64,000 nucleotides of DNA from an uncultured Algibacter sp. (GTDB lineage: Bacteria; Bacteroidota; Bacteroidia; Flavobacteriales; Flavobacteriaceae): assembly GCF_947495925.1 (NCBI RefSeq), contig NZ_CANMAU010000003.1, positions 372,001-436,000 of the forward strand, in the 5' to 3' direction. Of the stretch, positions 28,184 to 36,336 are shown piece after piece. Numbering within the stretch: position 1 is the stretch's first letter; every line of letters starts with the position of its first letter. The position numbers were made by a program, and so were the translations under genes. Under the pieces are notes generated by a model, which saw only the letters and a list, made by a program, of their open reading frames with translations, was not told where the DNA came from and searched no databases.

Positions 28184-29619
28184 TGGAAGAACCGTATAGA
28201 TTAAGAATCAATGGAGGGGTGTTATCTCCTGGTGAACTAAAATATATTTGTGAGGCAGCAGAAGCTCTAGGTTTAGATGCTATATCTTTTGGTTCGCGAC
28301 AAGATGTTATTTTTCCTGAACAAATAGATGAGACTAAGTTTAATCAATTTGATAAAATTAAGTTTGTAAAGCCAAAAAGAGATGGAGTAGAAAATATTGC
28401 ATCGTCCTATGTGTCTTCTGAAATATTGCCAAGTACGCCATGGCTTACAAGTGATAAATATTTATACGTTTTAGAGCAATTTAAGCACAACCCAAAGTTG
28501 CGTATTAATGTGATTGATCCGAAGCAGCGCCTAGTCCCTTTATATACAGGGAACATTAATTTTATTGCTTCTGTGCACGAAGATTATTGGTATTTATACG
28601 TAAGGCTCCCTGGTTGGGAAAAGACAAGAATGTACCCTGCCCTTATTTATAGTTGGGATATGGATAAAATTGAATTGGCTATTGAAAACATATTAATTGA
28701 AGAACCTGAAACTATAGAAATGGTTTTTGATTTGGTTAGTGATGCTGTAGACACCAATAATAGAACCGTAGATAAGCCTCTGGAAGTGCCGTTTTATCCA
28801 TTTCCATATTATGAGGGTATGAATAGAATTGGTCCAGATAGATATTGGTTAGGCCTCTATTGGAGGAATAACCGCTACGATATTCCCTTTTTAAAAGCCA
28901 TGTGTGAGTTGTGCTCTGAAAACAAGATTGGTAAAATATCAATTACCCCATGGAAATCTTTTATCGTTAAGGGGATTCCATTAAAATCAAAATTACAATG
29001 GGAAAAGTTTTTAGGTAAGTTTGGTATTAACGTGCGTCATTCTATGTTGGAGATGAATTGGCATTTACCAGTAAATGATAAAGAAGCTCTGAGTCTCAAA
29101 AAGTATTTAGTTACCAACTTTGATCAAAATGATATCAGTACCTACGGTTTAACCTTTGGAATTACGAACTATGAAAGTGATACCTATAATTTCACGTCTA
29201 TAGTTATTGAGAAAAATAAACAACCAGAATTAAAAGGAGGTTTTACAGTAAGGGATACTTATAACTTACTGTATGCTAAAAACTTTGATCCTAATTCACG
29301 AGAATATATTATGCATGTTCAAGATGTAGACAAAGTTGAATTACCTGGTTTGTTGATGGAACTTAGCCAGTTGTATTTTGAGCAATTAGGAGCAGAAAGA
29401 GACGAGGAAAGCACGAATAATGTTATTAAGGAATCTTACGAAGAGGAGGTATATCAATGTTCGCATTGCTTAACCGTATATAATGAGGTTTATGGTGATA
29501 TTACGCAGGATATTGAGCCTAATACACCTTTTGAAGCGTTATCAGAAACTTATGAGTGCTCACTTTGCGAAGCACCAAAAAGTAGTTTCGAGAAGAAGGT
29601 TTTAGTAAAATCGTCTTAA
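28183..29619 (+). CDS. Rubredoxin-tailed protein with nitrite/sulfite-reductase-like half domains, no siroheme ligands
   Basis: 478 residues. The opening YRLRINGGVLSPGELKYICE and GLDAISFGSRQDVIFP resemble the ferredoxin-like half domain of siroheme nitrite/sulfite reductases. A related segment appears around LTFGITNYESDTYNF. The C-x5-C and C-x3-C cluster/siroheme motifs are absent; the only mid-protein pair is MCELC. The C-terminus carries a rubredoxin-like site, C426-x2-C429 and C459-x2-C462. The ATG overlaps the nasA stop (TAATG), so the two are translationally coupled. I infer an electron-transfer or assembly partner of the nitrate reductase rather than a second nitrite reductase. Confidence 0.8.
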   Translation: MEEPYRLRINGGVLSPGELKYICEAAEALGLDAISFGSRQDVIFPEQIDETKFNQFDKIKFVKPKRDGVENIASSYVSSEILPSTPWLTSDKYLYVLEQFKHNPKLRINVIDPKQRLVPLYTGNINFIASVHEDYWYLYVRLPGWEKTRMYPALIYSWDMDKIELAIENILIEEPETIEMVFDLVSDAVDTNNRTVDKPLEVPFYPFPYYEGMNRIGPDRYWLGLYWRNNRYDIPFLKAMCELCSENKIGKISITPWKSFIVKGIPLKSKLQWEKFLGKFGINVRHSMLEMNWHLPVNDKEALSLKKYLVTNFDQNDISTYGLTFGITNYESDTYNFTSIVIEKNKQPELKGGFTVRDTYNLLYAKNFDPNSREYIMHVQDVDKVELPGLLMELSQLYFEQLGAERDEESTNNVIKESYEEEVYQCSHCLTVYNEVYGDITQDIEPNTPFEALSETYECSLCEAPKSSFEKKVLVKSS

Positions 29620-29630
29620 TCGAATAGAAA

Positions 29631-29660
29631 AGAAAAGAGGAACTTGCGTTCCGCTTTTCT
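29631..29660. terminator. Bidirectional terminator between the nas operon and the minus-strand block
   Basis: GGAAC (29639-29643) and GTTCC (29648-29652) pair around TTGC, flanked by an A-rich left arm and a T-rich right arm. The structure serves both the plus-strand nas genes and the convergent minus-strand gene. Confidence 0.75.
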
Positions 29661-29675
29661 TAATATTTGAATAAT

Positions 29676-30221
29676 CTAGTTGAGAGTCATGTTATCAAAC
29701 TCAATATGTTTATTTAGTCCGTCCTTCCTAATAACAATCATATAAACTTTTTTTAGAGTCTTAGTGTGATCGTAAGCTATCTTAAGTGTGCTTTTTTCAA
29801 GTGCCCATCCTGGGAATGATTTGGCTATGGAAACACTTATTTCATAAGGTACTTTAATATTATGGTAAATTTCATTTGAGGAAAGTATTTCTCCAGAATT
29901 GCTATAGGTTACCAGAGCTCTGGCATTTTTTCTTTTAAATTTCACTTGGTAGGAAGCAGCTTCCGTAGCATTGTAGATTGCCTCATTCTTTATTTTGTAA
30001 TTTAGAATCTCCTTTTCAAGATTAGCAACATGTTTGGATGTGTTATTGTTAAATATAGTTTTGTAATAATGATTTGTGTTTGTTTTGATTACGTTCTTCT
30101 TAATGATTGAAGGCTTATATGTCTCCAATTCATTCGAATTTAAATACGCTAGGTCGTTTTGTTGCGCATAAGCTGTATTTATAATAAATGCGCTTACTAT
30201 TGTAAATAATAAAGTTTTCAT
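29676..30221 (-). CDS. Secreted protein of unknown function, weakly PepSY-like
   Basis: 181 residues. A signal peptide ends AYAQQ near residue 20. The C-terminal half alternates strands and helices (VTYSNSGEILSSNEIYHNI, VPYEISVSIAKSFPGWALEK, KKVYMIVIRKDG), in the style of the PepSY-like secreted proteins common in Flavobacteriaceae. No catalytic motif is visible. It follows the mddA-like gene by 24 bp on the same strand and so is probably co-transcribed with it. Confidence 0.6.
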   Translation of the reverse strand: MKTLLFTIVSAFIINTAYAQQNDLAYLNSNELETYKPSIIKKNVIKTNTNHYYKTIFNNNTSKHVANLEKEILNYKIKNEAIYNATEAASYQVKFKRKNARALVTYSNSGEILSSNEIYHNIKVPYEISVSIAKSFPGWALEKSTLKIAYDHTKTLKKVYMIVIRKDGLNKHIEFDNMTLN

Positions 30222-30245
30222 GATTATATATGTCTTAGTTTATAA

Positions 30246-30983
30246 TTAATTTTTTCCTTTTAAAAAAGGGATAAGCATTGAGGTTTGTGTTTGATAGTTT
30301 TTATAAGTTTCTCCAAATTCTTTTTTTAAATCATGCTCTTCAAATAAAGTTCCTATTATAAAATATGCTGTTAGACTTAATGCGAATACAAGGTGGGTGG
30401 TGGTCATAGTGGGAGTTGCCCAAAGACCGATAATACCACCAAAGTATAGGGGATGTCTAACGTGTTTATAAAAAGATACCACCTTGAATTTTAATTTGGT
30501 GTAAGGTTTGTTTTGAAGTTCTAAGAAAGTCTGTCTTAAGCCAAATAAATCAAAATGATTAATTAGAAATGTACTAATGAAAAGAATTATCCAACCCGTA
30601 AAAAACAAGACGTATATTAAATAAAACAGGATGTTTTCGTTTTGAATATTCCATATAGTCCCTCCCATAGGTTCCCATTGAAACACGAGTAGAATAAGTA
30701 AAAGTCCAGAAACCAAAACAAAAGTGCTGCGTTCAATTGGTTTGGGGAAATATTTTTCAAAGGTATTTTTAAAAAATTGACGTGCCATAATACTATGTTG
30801 CAGACCAAATAATAATACCAGACCTAGGTTTTTAATTAAGGCATGAAAGAAAGGCTTTGTAGGGGTTTGATCAATGGATATTTCAGGAATTATATGGCTA
30901 ACAGAAATTATCCATAGCAGTAACGAGGCGAAGCCAATTAGGTAAGCAATTACAGAATAAGAGAACATTAATACTTTTTTCAT
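30246..30983 (-). CDS. mddA: Methanethiol S-methyltransferase (MddA-like)
   Basis: 245 residues, integral membrane, of the NnrU/isoprenylcysteine methyltransferase superfamily. Distinctive wording is LLFGLQHSIMARQFFKNTF, PIERSTFVLVSGLLLILLVF, FLINHFDLFGLRQTFLELQ, YKHVRHPLYFGGIIGLWATP and a late LFEEHDLKKEFGETYKNY. These follow the MddA family closely; MddA methylates methanethiol with SAM to dimethyl sulfide. The RHPLYFG plus E-x-D-L pair forms the SAM pocket in the superfamily. An AraC-type regulator is encoded 113 bp upstream on the same strand. Residues discriminating MddA from untested NnrU relatives cannot be fully checked by eye. Confidence 0.82.
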   Translation of the reverse strand: MKKVLMFSYSVIAYLIGFASLLLWIISVSHIIPEISIDQTPTKPFFHALIKNLGLVLLFGLQHSIMARQFFKNTFEKYFPKPIERSTFVLVSGLLLILLVFQWEPMGGTIWNIQNENILFYLIYVLFFTGWIILFISTFLINHFDLFGLRQTFLELQNKPYTKLKFKVVSFYKHVRHPLYFGGIIGLWATPTMTTTHLVFALSLTAYFIIGTLFEEHDLKKEFGETYKNYQTQTSMLIPFLKGKN

Positions 30984-31096
30984 GACATGTTGGTTTTAAA
31001 TTATATGTCAAAAGTATCACTAGAATGTCGTTTAGAACTTTCTTAAAAGTTCAATAAGTTTATTCTAAGGTTCACAGGAAGGAAGACTAATAGTTT

Positions 31097-31972
31097 TTAG
31101 GCTGAATGACGTTTTCTAAACTGGTTTGGGGGTAGATTAAATTTTTGTTTAAAGCTACTGTTAAAATGAGAGGTGTTTTTGAAACCACTCTCATAGCAAA
31201 CCTCACTTATGTTTAATTCTGAATTCTTAAGTAATGTTTTTGAATACTCTAGTCTTTTGTTTATCAGCCATTTGCCAGGTGTTTCTTTGAAAAAAGCTTT
31301 AAAGTCTCTTTTGAAGGTAGACAGACTTCTTCCGCAAAGCCTTGCGAACTCCTCCAGCTGTAAATCGTAATGAAAATTTTTCATCATGATATCGTTGATA
31401 TTCGTTTTTTCAATTTGTTTAAGCGAATGAAAAAAGGACAACAGGTCATCGTTCTTTTTATTTAAAGCGATATTGAAAAGTAATTCATTGAATTTAATCT
31501 CAACCAGTTCTTTGGGAATTTCACCGCTCATATTAAAATAACTAAACACCGATAAGAAAAGCGAGTTTAAAGAATCGGAAACGTCTATGGGGAATATTTG
31601 ATTGTCCTTTTCGTATTTAGTACTTATTTTGTTAAGTAACGATTCATTTTTACTTATAAAATTTCTAATAAAATCTTCGGTTATAAAAAAAAGAATGGTA
31701 CAGTAGTCTTCCTCAAAATACTGTTTTGTGTTGTAAATACCTTTTCTTATAAAGAGCGCTTCTCCAGAATGTAAAGGGTAGGTTTTATTAACAGAGGTCC
31801 AATCTTTTTTTCCACTAATAACGTAGGTTATAAAAGGAGTGTCCGTCCATAATTTAAACTTTTCAATGTCTATAGGGCATTTGTATTCTACAAATAAATA
31901 GTCATCACCAATTAGTTTATTATTCTTTGGGTCGTTTTTAAAATATTCGAAAACATCAAGTGTCATATTCAA
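31097..31972 (-). CDS. AraC-family transcriptional regulator
   Basis: 291 residues. The N-terminal half resembles a cupin-like sensing domain (YPLHSGEALFIRKGIYN). The C-terminal about 100 residues hold two helix-turn-helix units: LEEFARLCGRSLSTFKRDFK and the highly conserved second unit NISEVCYESGFKNTSHFNSS, closing with FKQKFNLPPNQFRKR. The sensor half is typical of ExsA-like proteins found in Bacteroidetes. Lying between moaA and mddA on the same strand, it probably controls mddA. The ligand is unknown. Confidence 0.9.
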   Translation of the reverse strand: MNMTLDVFEYFKNDPKNNKLIGDDYLFVEYKCPIDIEKFKLWTDTPFITYVISGKKDWTSVNKTYPLHSGEALFIRKGIYNTKQYFEEDYCTILFFITEDFIRNFISKNESLLNKISTKYEKDNQIFPIDVSDSLNSLFLSVFSYFNMSGEIPKELVEIKFNELLFNIALNKKNDDLLSFFHSLKQIEKTNINDIMMKNFHYDLQLEEFARLCGRSLSTFKRDFKAFFKETPGKWLINKRLEYSKTLLKNSELNISEVCYESGFKNTSHFNSSFKQKFNLPPNQFRKRHSA

Positions 31973-31995
31973 ATTTAGTAATAATCTTTTGAAAA

Positions 31996-33003
31996 CTACC
32001 CACCAATAGTAATCATACTTCTATTATTGTTGTGCAATTTTGGCTCTTGTAGTTTTTGCAAAGTATCCATTCCGCCACGAACTTTAAATTTAGCTTGTAC
32101 CGCTTTTTGTATTATAGGTTCAATAGATTTTCCAGTACGTAGCGTAGTTAATAAATCAGATTCGGCAGAAGAAAATAAACAGTTTTTTAATTGCCCGTTT
32201 GCCGTTAAGCGCAATCTATTACAAGAATCGCAAAATGGATTAGTAACTGAACTAATTATCGCAAAACTTCCTTTGTAACCTTTTATTTTATAGTTTTTGG
32301 AGGTGTCGTTTGGGGCATCTTGTAAACGTTTTATTTGATCTTTAGGAAACGATTTATTTACATATTCCATAACTTCATTATAGGATACTAGCTTACTCAT
32401 ATCCCATTTATTACCATCAAAAGGCATAAATTCTATAAACCTAATAGAAATAGGTAAATCTTTAGTGAAATGAATAAAATCTATAATTTCATTATCATTA
32501 AAACCTTTCATTAGAACAGCATTTACTTTTACCGTAAAGCCTTCTTTTACAAGAAGTAGAATATTGTCATAAACCTTTTGGAATTCATGACGACGCGTAA
32601 TATGCTTAAATTTTGAAGCATCTAAAGAATCTAGACTTACATTGATCTTATTGACACCATTTGCTTTTAGAATATCGATAAATCTATCAATAATTACAGC
32701 ATTTGAGGTGATAGAAAGCTCCACAGGAAGTGTTGCTAATTTTTCTAAAATTATTGGAATATCTTTTCTAACAAGAGGCTCTCCTCCAGTTAATCTTATT
32801 TTGGTTACCCCATGATCTACGAAGGTTTTCGCAATATTGAAGATTTCTTCATAAGTCATTAAATGACTTTTGGGAGAAAGTGGTACGCCATCTGCAGGCA
32901 TGCAATAGGTACACCGTAAATTACAACGTTCTGTTAACGAAATACGTAAATAAGCATGATCTCTGCCATGTAAGTCTTGTAATATGTTTGTAGTGTCGCT
33001 CAT
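31996..33003 (-). CDS. moaA: GTP 3',8-cyclase
   Basis: 335 residues. The radical SAM cluster is C27, C31, C34 (TERCNLRCTYC). The second, substrate-binding cluster is in NPFCDSCNRLRLTANGQLKNC. The chain ends with the catalytic Gly-Gly tail (SMITIGG), needed for GTP rearrangement. With MoaC it converts GTP to cyclic pyranopterin monophosphate, the first step of Moco synthesis. It is last in the moe/mob/moa minus-strand operon, separated from moaCB by 61 bp of AT-rich repeat. Confidence 0.97.
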   Translation of the reverse strand: MSDTTNILQDLHGRDHAYLRISLTERCNLRCTYCMPADGVPLSPKSHLMTYEEIFNIAKTFVDHGVTKIRLTGGEPLVRKDIPIILEKLATLPVELSITSNAVIIDRFIDILKANGVNKINVSLDSLDASKFKHITRRHEFQKVYDNILLLVKEGFTVKVNAVLMKGFNDNEIIDFIHFTKDLPISIRFIEFMPFDGNKWDMSKLVSYNEVMEYVNKSFPKDQIKRLQDAPNDTSKNYKIKGYKGSFAIISSVTNPFCDSCNRLRLTANGQLKNCLFSSAESDLLTTLRTGKSIEPIIQKAVQAKFKVRGGMDTLQKLQEPKLHNNNRSMITIGG

Positions 33004-33004
33004 A

Positions 33005-33056
33005 TCTTCGCTCCGTTTAATTGTTTAATCGGTTTAACGATTTAACGATGCACAAA
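33005..33056. repeat. Degenerate AT-rich intergenic repeat between moaCB and moaA
   Basis: The spacer is built from near-repeats of the type GTTTAATCGGTTTAACGATTTAACG. Similar runs of TTAA(A)CG and AAACGAATAAACG occur at 45497-45570 and 57190-57266. All three are short intergenic spacers within operons. Confidence 0.5.
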
Positions 33057-33064
33057 TAAACATT

Positions 33065-33976
33065 TTAGTCATGTCTAGCACCTTTTAAAATTCTAAAACT
33101 GTGTAATACGGCAGGAAAAATAGCATCCATAGATTCTTTTGCACCGTTGGTTGAACCAGGTAATGCTAATACTAGGGTATCTCCTAAAGTCCCTGCTAAA
33201 CTTCTCGATAGCATCGCAAATGGCATACGCCCTTGTCCATAATTTCTAATCGCTTCTTCAATACCTGGAATTCGTCTGTCTAATAAAGGAAGTAAAGCTT
33301 CTGGTGTCACATCTCTTCCTGAGAGTCCAGTGCCGCCTGTGTAAATTACTAAATCTATGCCTTGTTCTTGATACCCTTTTGCTTTTTGCTGAATATCTTC
33401 AATTTCATCAGGAATTATAACGTATTCAGAGATTTTTACATCACAACTTTCAAGTTTACTAATAATAGCTTTTCCTGCTTTATCTTCTTTATGACCAGCA
33501 GAAATAGTATCGCTACATACTACAACTGCAGCTCTTAAATCTTTTCTGAACTTATCTCTAAAATCAGATTTACCACCTTTTTTCTTAAGCAGCTTTATAG
33601 CGTGTATTTCAATACCTTTATCAATAGGTTTTAACATGTCGTACATGTTTAAAGCAACAACACTGGCGCCATGCATAGCTTCAACTTCAACTCCTGTTTT
33701 GTAAATAGTTTTTACCGTAAAAATCACAGTAATTTCTAAGCCATCAACTTTATATTCAATACCAGTAAACTCAATAGGTAAGGGGTGACAATCAGGTAAT
33801 ATATCCGGAGTACGTTTAACACCTAATAACCCCGCTGCCTTACTCATAGCAAATACATTGCCTTTTGGAACAGTATCATTTTCAATAGCAGTAATGGTTT
33901 CAGATTTGCTAACTTTTACAACCGCTTGGGCTACTGCTGTTCTTAGCGTCGTGCTTTTATGTGTAATGTCTACCAT
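33065..33976 (-). CDS. moaCB: Bifunctional MoaC/MoaB molybdenum cofactor protein
   Basis: 303 residues, two fused domains. Residues 1 to about 150 are MoaC (MVDITHKSTTLRTA, the DCHPLPIEFTGIEY segment and VEVEAMHGASVVALNMYDM). The rest is a MogA/MoaB-type molybdopterin-binding domain (VICSDTISAG-like VVVCSDTISAGHKEDKAG, YTGGTGLSGRDVTPEA). MoaC completes cyclic pyranopterin formation with MoaA, while the MoaB-like part adenylylates molybdopterin. The fusion is common in Bacteroidetes. Overall it lies 3 bp after moaE. Confidence 0.95.
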   Translation of the reverse strand: MVDITHKSTTLRTAVAQAVVKVSKSETITAIENDTVPKGNVFAMSKAAGLLGVKRTPDILPDCHPLPIEFTGIEYKVDGLEITVIFTVKTIYKTGVEVEAMHGASVVALNMYDMLKPIDKGIEIHAIKLLKKKGGKSDFRDKFRKDLRAAVVVCSDTISAGHKEDKAGKAIISKLESCDVKISEYVIIPDEIEDIQQKAKGYQEQGIDLVIYTGGTGLSGRDVTPEALLPLLDRRIPGIEEAIRNYGQGRMPFAMLSRSLAGTLGDTLVLALPGSTNGAKESMDAIFPAVLHSFRILKGARHD

Positions 33977-33979
33977 TTT

Positions 33980-34423
33980 CTAACTATTTACTTTCCATTG
34001 ATGTGACTCATCTTCAAATATTTCCTTTCCAAAAACCGGAACATCTGCTTTTATAGCTTCAACTATGTATTCTAAAGCTTTAAAAACCACTTTTCTTCTA
34101 GGTGAGGATACAAAAACGAATAAGCATATTTCGCCTGCTTTTACAATTCCTAAACTATGGTAAATGTGCATGCATGTTAAATCGAATTTTTCAAAAGCAG
34201 CTTCTCGAATCTCATGAAATTTTTGGTTCGCCATGTCTTCGTAAGCTGTATAATCAATTGCCGAAACTGTTTTGCCATCTATTTTATCAGCACGAACTTG
34301 ACCTAAAAAAATATTATGAGCACCAATGCTTGTTTTGGTTTGATGCTTGTATATGGAGTTACCTATAAAATCGGAAGATATAGGACCTTCTCTAAATACA
34401 TTTTTTGGTTTTTTATTTGTCAT
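33980..34423 (-). CDS. moaE: Molybdopterin synthase catalytic subunit
   Basis: 147 residues of MoaE type: GAHNIFLGQVRADKI, AIDYTAYEDMANQKFHEIRE, HIYHSLGIVKAGEICLFVFV and SSPRRKVVFKALEYIVEAIK. The late basic stretch with the DVPVFGKEIFED tail forms the active site that accepts sulfur from the MoaD thiocarboxylate. Its start overlaps the moeB end by 11 bp, which suggests coupled translation. Confidence 0.95.
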   Translation of the reverse strand: MTNKKPKNVFREGPISSDFIGNSIYKHQTKTSIGAHNIFLGQVRADKIDGKTVSAIDYTAYEDMANQKFHEIREAAFEKFDLTCMHIYHSLGIVKAGEICLFVFVSSPRRKVVFKALEYIVEAIKADVPVFGKEIFEDESHQWKVNS

Positions 34424-35510
34424 TAGATAGTATTTTATGTTGTTCTTTTAAATAGTTATTTATTTCTGTGGCGCCTTCAATTAAGCTAAAACAATTATTA
34501 ATATTGCGTTCTTTTAAAATTTCGACTGCCTTTTTACTTCGCATACCAGACTGGCAGAAAAGAACGGTCTTTTTAGAAGTATCAATTTGGTCTAAGTTTT
34601 TTTCTAACACACTTAAAGGTATAAGTTTGGTATTGAGATTATTAACTTTAGGTTGTTCATGGGGTTCTCTTACATCTACATATTGAATGTGATCTTCTAA
34701 ATAGATGTTTTCAAATGAAACATCTTGGTCTTCATTAACGCAATTGAAACTTGTTTTTTGATCCTTAAAACTGACTTTTTCATTCAAAACAGTTTGAATT
34801 ACCATATCATTTCGTTTTATTTTTAAGGTTGAAGTTTGATTATTTAAAGCATTGTAGCAGAGTAATTTACCTGAAAGTGTATTGCCTATACCAAGAATGA
34901 TTTTTAATACCTCATTGGCTTGCATACTCCCTATGATTCCTGGGAGCACTCCAATAACACCAATTTCAGAACAATTAGGTACGGTATCTTTTTTTGGAGG
35001 AGAAGGAAACAGGCAACGGTAACTAGGGCCATCTTTATAATTGAAAACAGAAACCTGACCTTCAAACTTATAAATAGCGCTAAAAACTAAAGGGGTTTTA
35101 GTAATAATACAAGCGTCATTCACTAAGTAACGTGTTTCAAAATTATCTGAGCCATCAACAATAATATCGTATTGATAGAATAATAAAATAGCATTTTGAT
35201 AGGTTAGTGGTTCAGGATACGCTTGTATTGAAATAGCATCATTTAAATCTTCTAACCGTTCTTTTGCGGCGAGTGCTTTGTTTTTTCCAAGTGAAGATTT
35301 ACCATACAGCACCTGACGTTGTAAATTCGATAATTCTACAACATCAAAATCGATAATCCCGATAGTGCCAACACCAGCTGCAGTTAGATATTGCAAAACA
35401 GGGCAACCTAAACCACCAGCTCCAATCACTAAGACTTTAGCGTTGGATATTTTGTCTTGACCTACTTGACCAATTTCTGATAAAATGATATGTCGGTTGT
35501 ATCTATTCAT
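34413..35510 (-). CDS. moeB: Molybdopterin-synthase adenylyltransferase with rhodanese domain
   Basis: 365 residues. The ThiF/MoeB N-terminal domain binds ATP with VLVIGAGGLGCPVLQYLTAA and FDVVELSNLQRQVLY, and has the conserved YRCLFPSPPK and PNCSEIGVIGVLPG. A C-terminal rhodanese domain has the active-site loop LFCQSGMRSKKAVEIL. It adenylylates the MoaD C-terminus and may deliver the sulfur itself. The downstream zinc C-x-x-C pair of E. coli MoeB is not seen; only single cysteines remain there. It lies 24 bp after moaD. Confidence 0.93.
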   Translation of the reverse strand: MNRYNRHIILSEIGQVGQDKISNAKVLVIGAGGLGCPVLQYLTAAGVGTIGIIDFDVVELSNLQRQVLYGKSSLGKNKALAAKERLEDLNDAISIQAYPEPLTYQNAILLFYQYDIIVDGSDNFETRYLVNDACIITKTPLVFSAIYKFEGQVSVFNYKDGPSYRCLFPSPPKKDTVPNCSEIGVIGVLPGIIGSMQANEVLKIILGIGNTLSGKLLCYNALNNQTSTLKIKRNDMVIQTVLNEKVSFKDQKTSFNCVNEDQDVSFENIYLEDHIQYVDVREPHEQPKVNNLNTKLIPLSVLEKNLDQIDTSKKTVLFCQSGMRSKKAVEILKERNINNCFSLIEGATEINNYLKEQHKILSNDK

Positions 35511-35534
35511 TTGATGTTTAATGGTTTGTGTTTA

Positions 35535-35768
35535 TTACCCTCCTGCAAAAGGAGGTAATAAGGCAATTTCATCACCTGTTAGTTTTGTTTCAAAATCAAC
35601 TAACTCTTGGTTTTGTGCGATTTGAAAATCTTTGTTTTTTAATGAATCATATTTAGAATGTAAAGCATTTACTAAGTCAGAAATGGTAGTCCCAGAAAAC
35701 TCTAAACTCTCCTCTTCGGTATTTGTTACTTCAGCTATTAGACCAAAATATTTAATCGTTATAAGCAT
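35535..35768 (-). CDS. moaD: Molybdopterin synthase sulfur carrier subunit
   Basis: 77 residues, ubiquitin-like, with the required C-terminal diglycine (LLPPFAGG). The start MLITIKYFGLIAEVT is typical of MoaD. The C-terminal Gly is adenylylated by MoeB and thiocarboxylated before sulfur goes to MoaE-bound precursor Z. It overlaps mobA by 17 bp on the same strand. Confidence 0.95.
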   Translation of the reverse strand: MLITIKYFGLIAEVTNTEEESLEFSGTTISDLVNALHSKYDSLKNKDFQIAQNQELVDFETKLTGDEIALLPPFAGG

Positions 35769-36336
35769 CTTCTATTTGTTTAAATTCTTCTTTTGTATTG
35801 ACGTTGCTTGTTGAAATTTGATATTTTTCAGCTAAGGCAACATTTTTATAATTACAGGCTTTAATTGCTATACGTAATCTGCGTTCATCATTTTGTAAAA
35901 ATGTATTGAATATGTCTTTTATCTCTTTGGGATATAGCGCAATTAAAGGCATAGTTTTGCCATTACTTTCAGCTTGAATAATTTCAGATTTATCATCAAC
36001 AGCATCAATTAGTTTTTGTAATACTTCAGATGTTATCAAAGGGATATCACAACTTAAAATCAAGTTATATTCGGTTTTTGAAGCCTCAAGTCCAGAAGAA
36101 ATTCCCGCTACTGGTCCAGCATCTTTGGTGATGTCATTAATACGTTTTAATCCCAAAATATCATAATCTGAAATGTCAGAAACAATGATTATTTCAGAGA
36201 CTAATGGTCTCAATGCATCAATACTATATTGAACAAATGGTTTGTTATTAAGTATTAAAAAACCTTTATCTGTTCCCATCCGTGAACTTTTGCCACCTGC
36301 CAAAATAATACCTGTTATGTTTGCTTTTTCTATCAT
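35752..36336 (-). CDS. mobA: Molybdenum cofactor guanylyltransferase
   Basis: 194 residues. The nucleotidyltransferase signature is GIILAGGKSSRMGTDKGFL, followed by SCDIPLITSEVL with the metal-binding Asp, and a late QNDERRLRIAIK. It attaches GMP to Mo-molybdopterin, giving the bis-MGD form used by NapA, NasA and YdeP-type enzymes in this window. The MocA-like gene at 9659 would supply the cytosine form. The gene abuts the TauE gene with no spacer. Confidence 0.93.
   Translation of the reverse strand: MIEKANITGIILAGGKSSRMGTDKGFLILNNKPFVQYSIDALRPLVSEIIIVSDISDYDILGLKRINDITKDAGPVAGISSGLEASKTEYNLILSCDIPLITSEVLQKLIDAVDDKSEIIQAESNGKTMPLIALYPKEIKDIFNTFLQNDERRLRIAIKACNYKNVALAEKYQISTSNVNTKEEFKQIEDAYND

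Noticed and set aside
28183-29619. A second assimilatory nitrite reductase (NirA type)
   Set aside because: The cluster and siroheme cysteines are absent, and a complete NirBD is encoded nearby.
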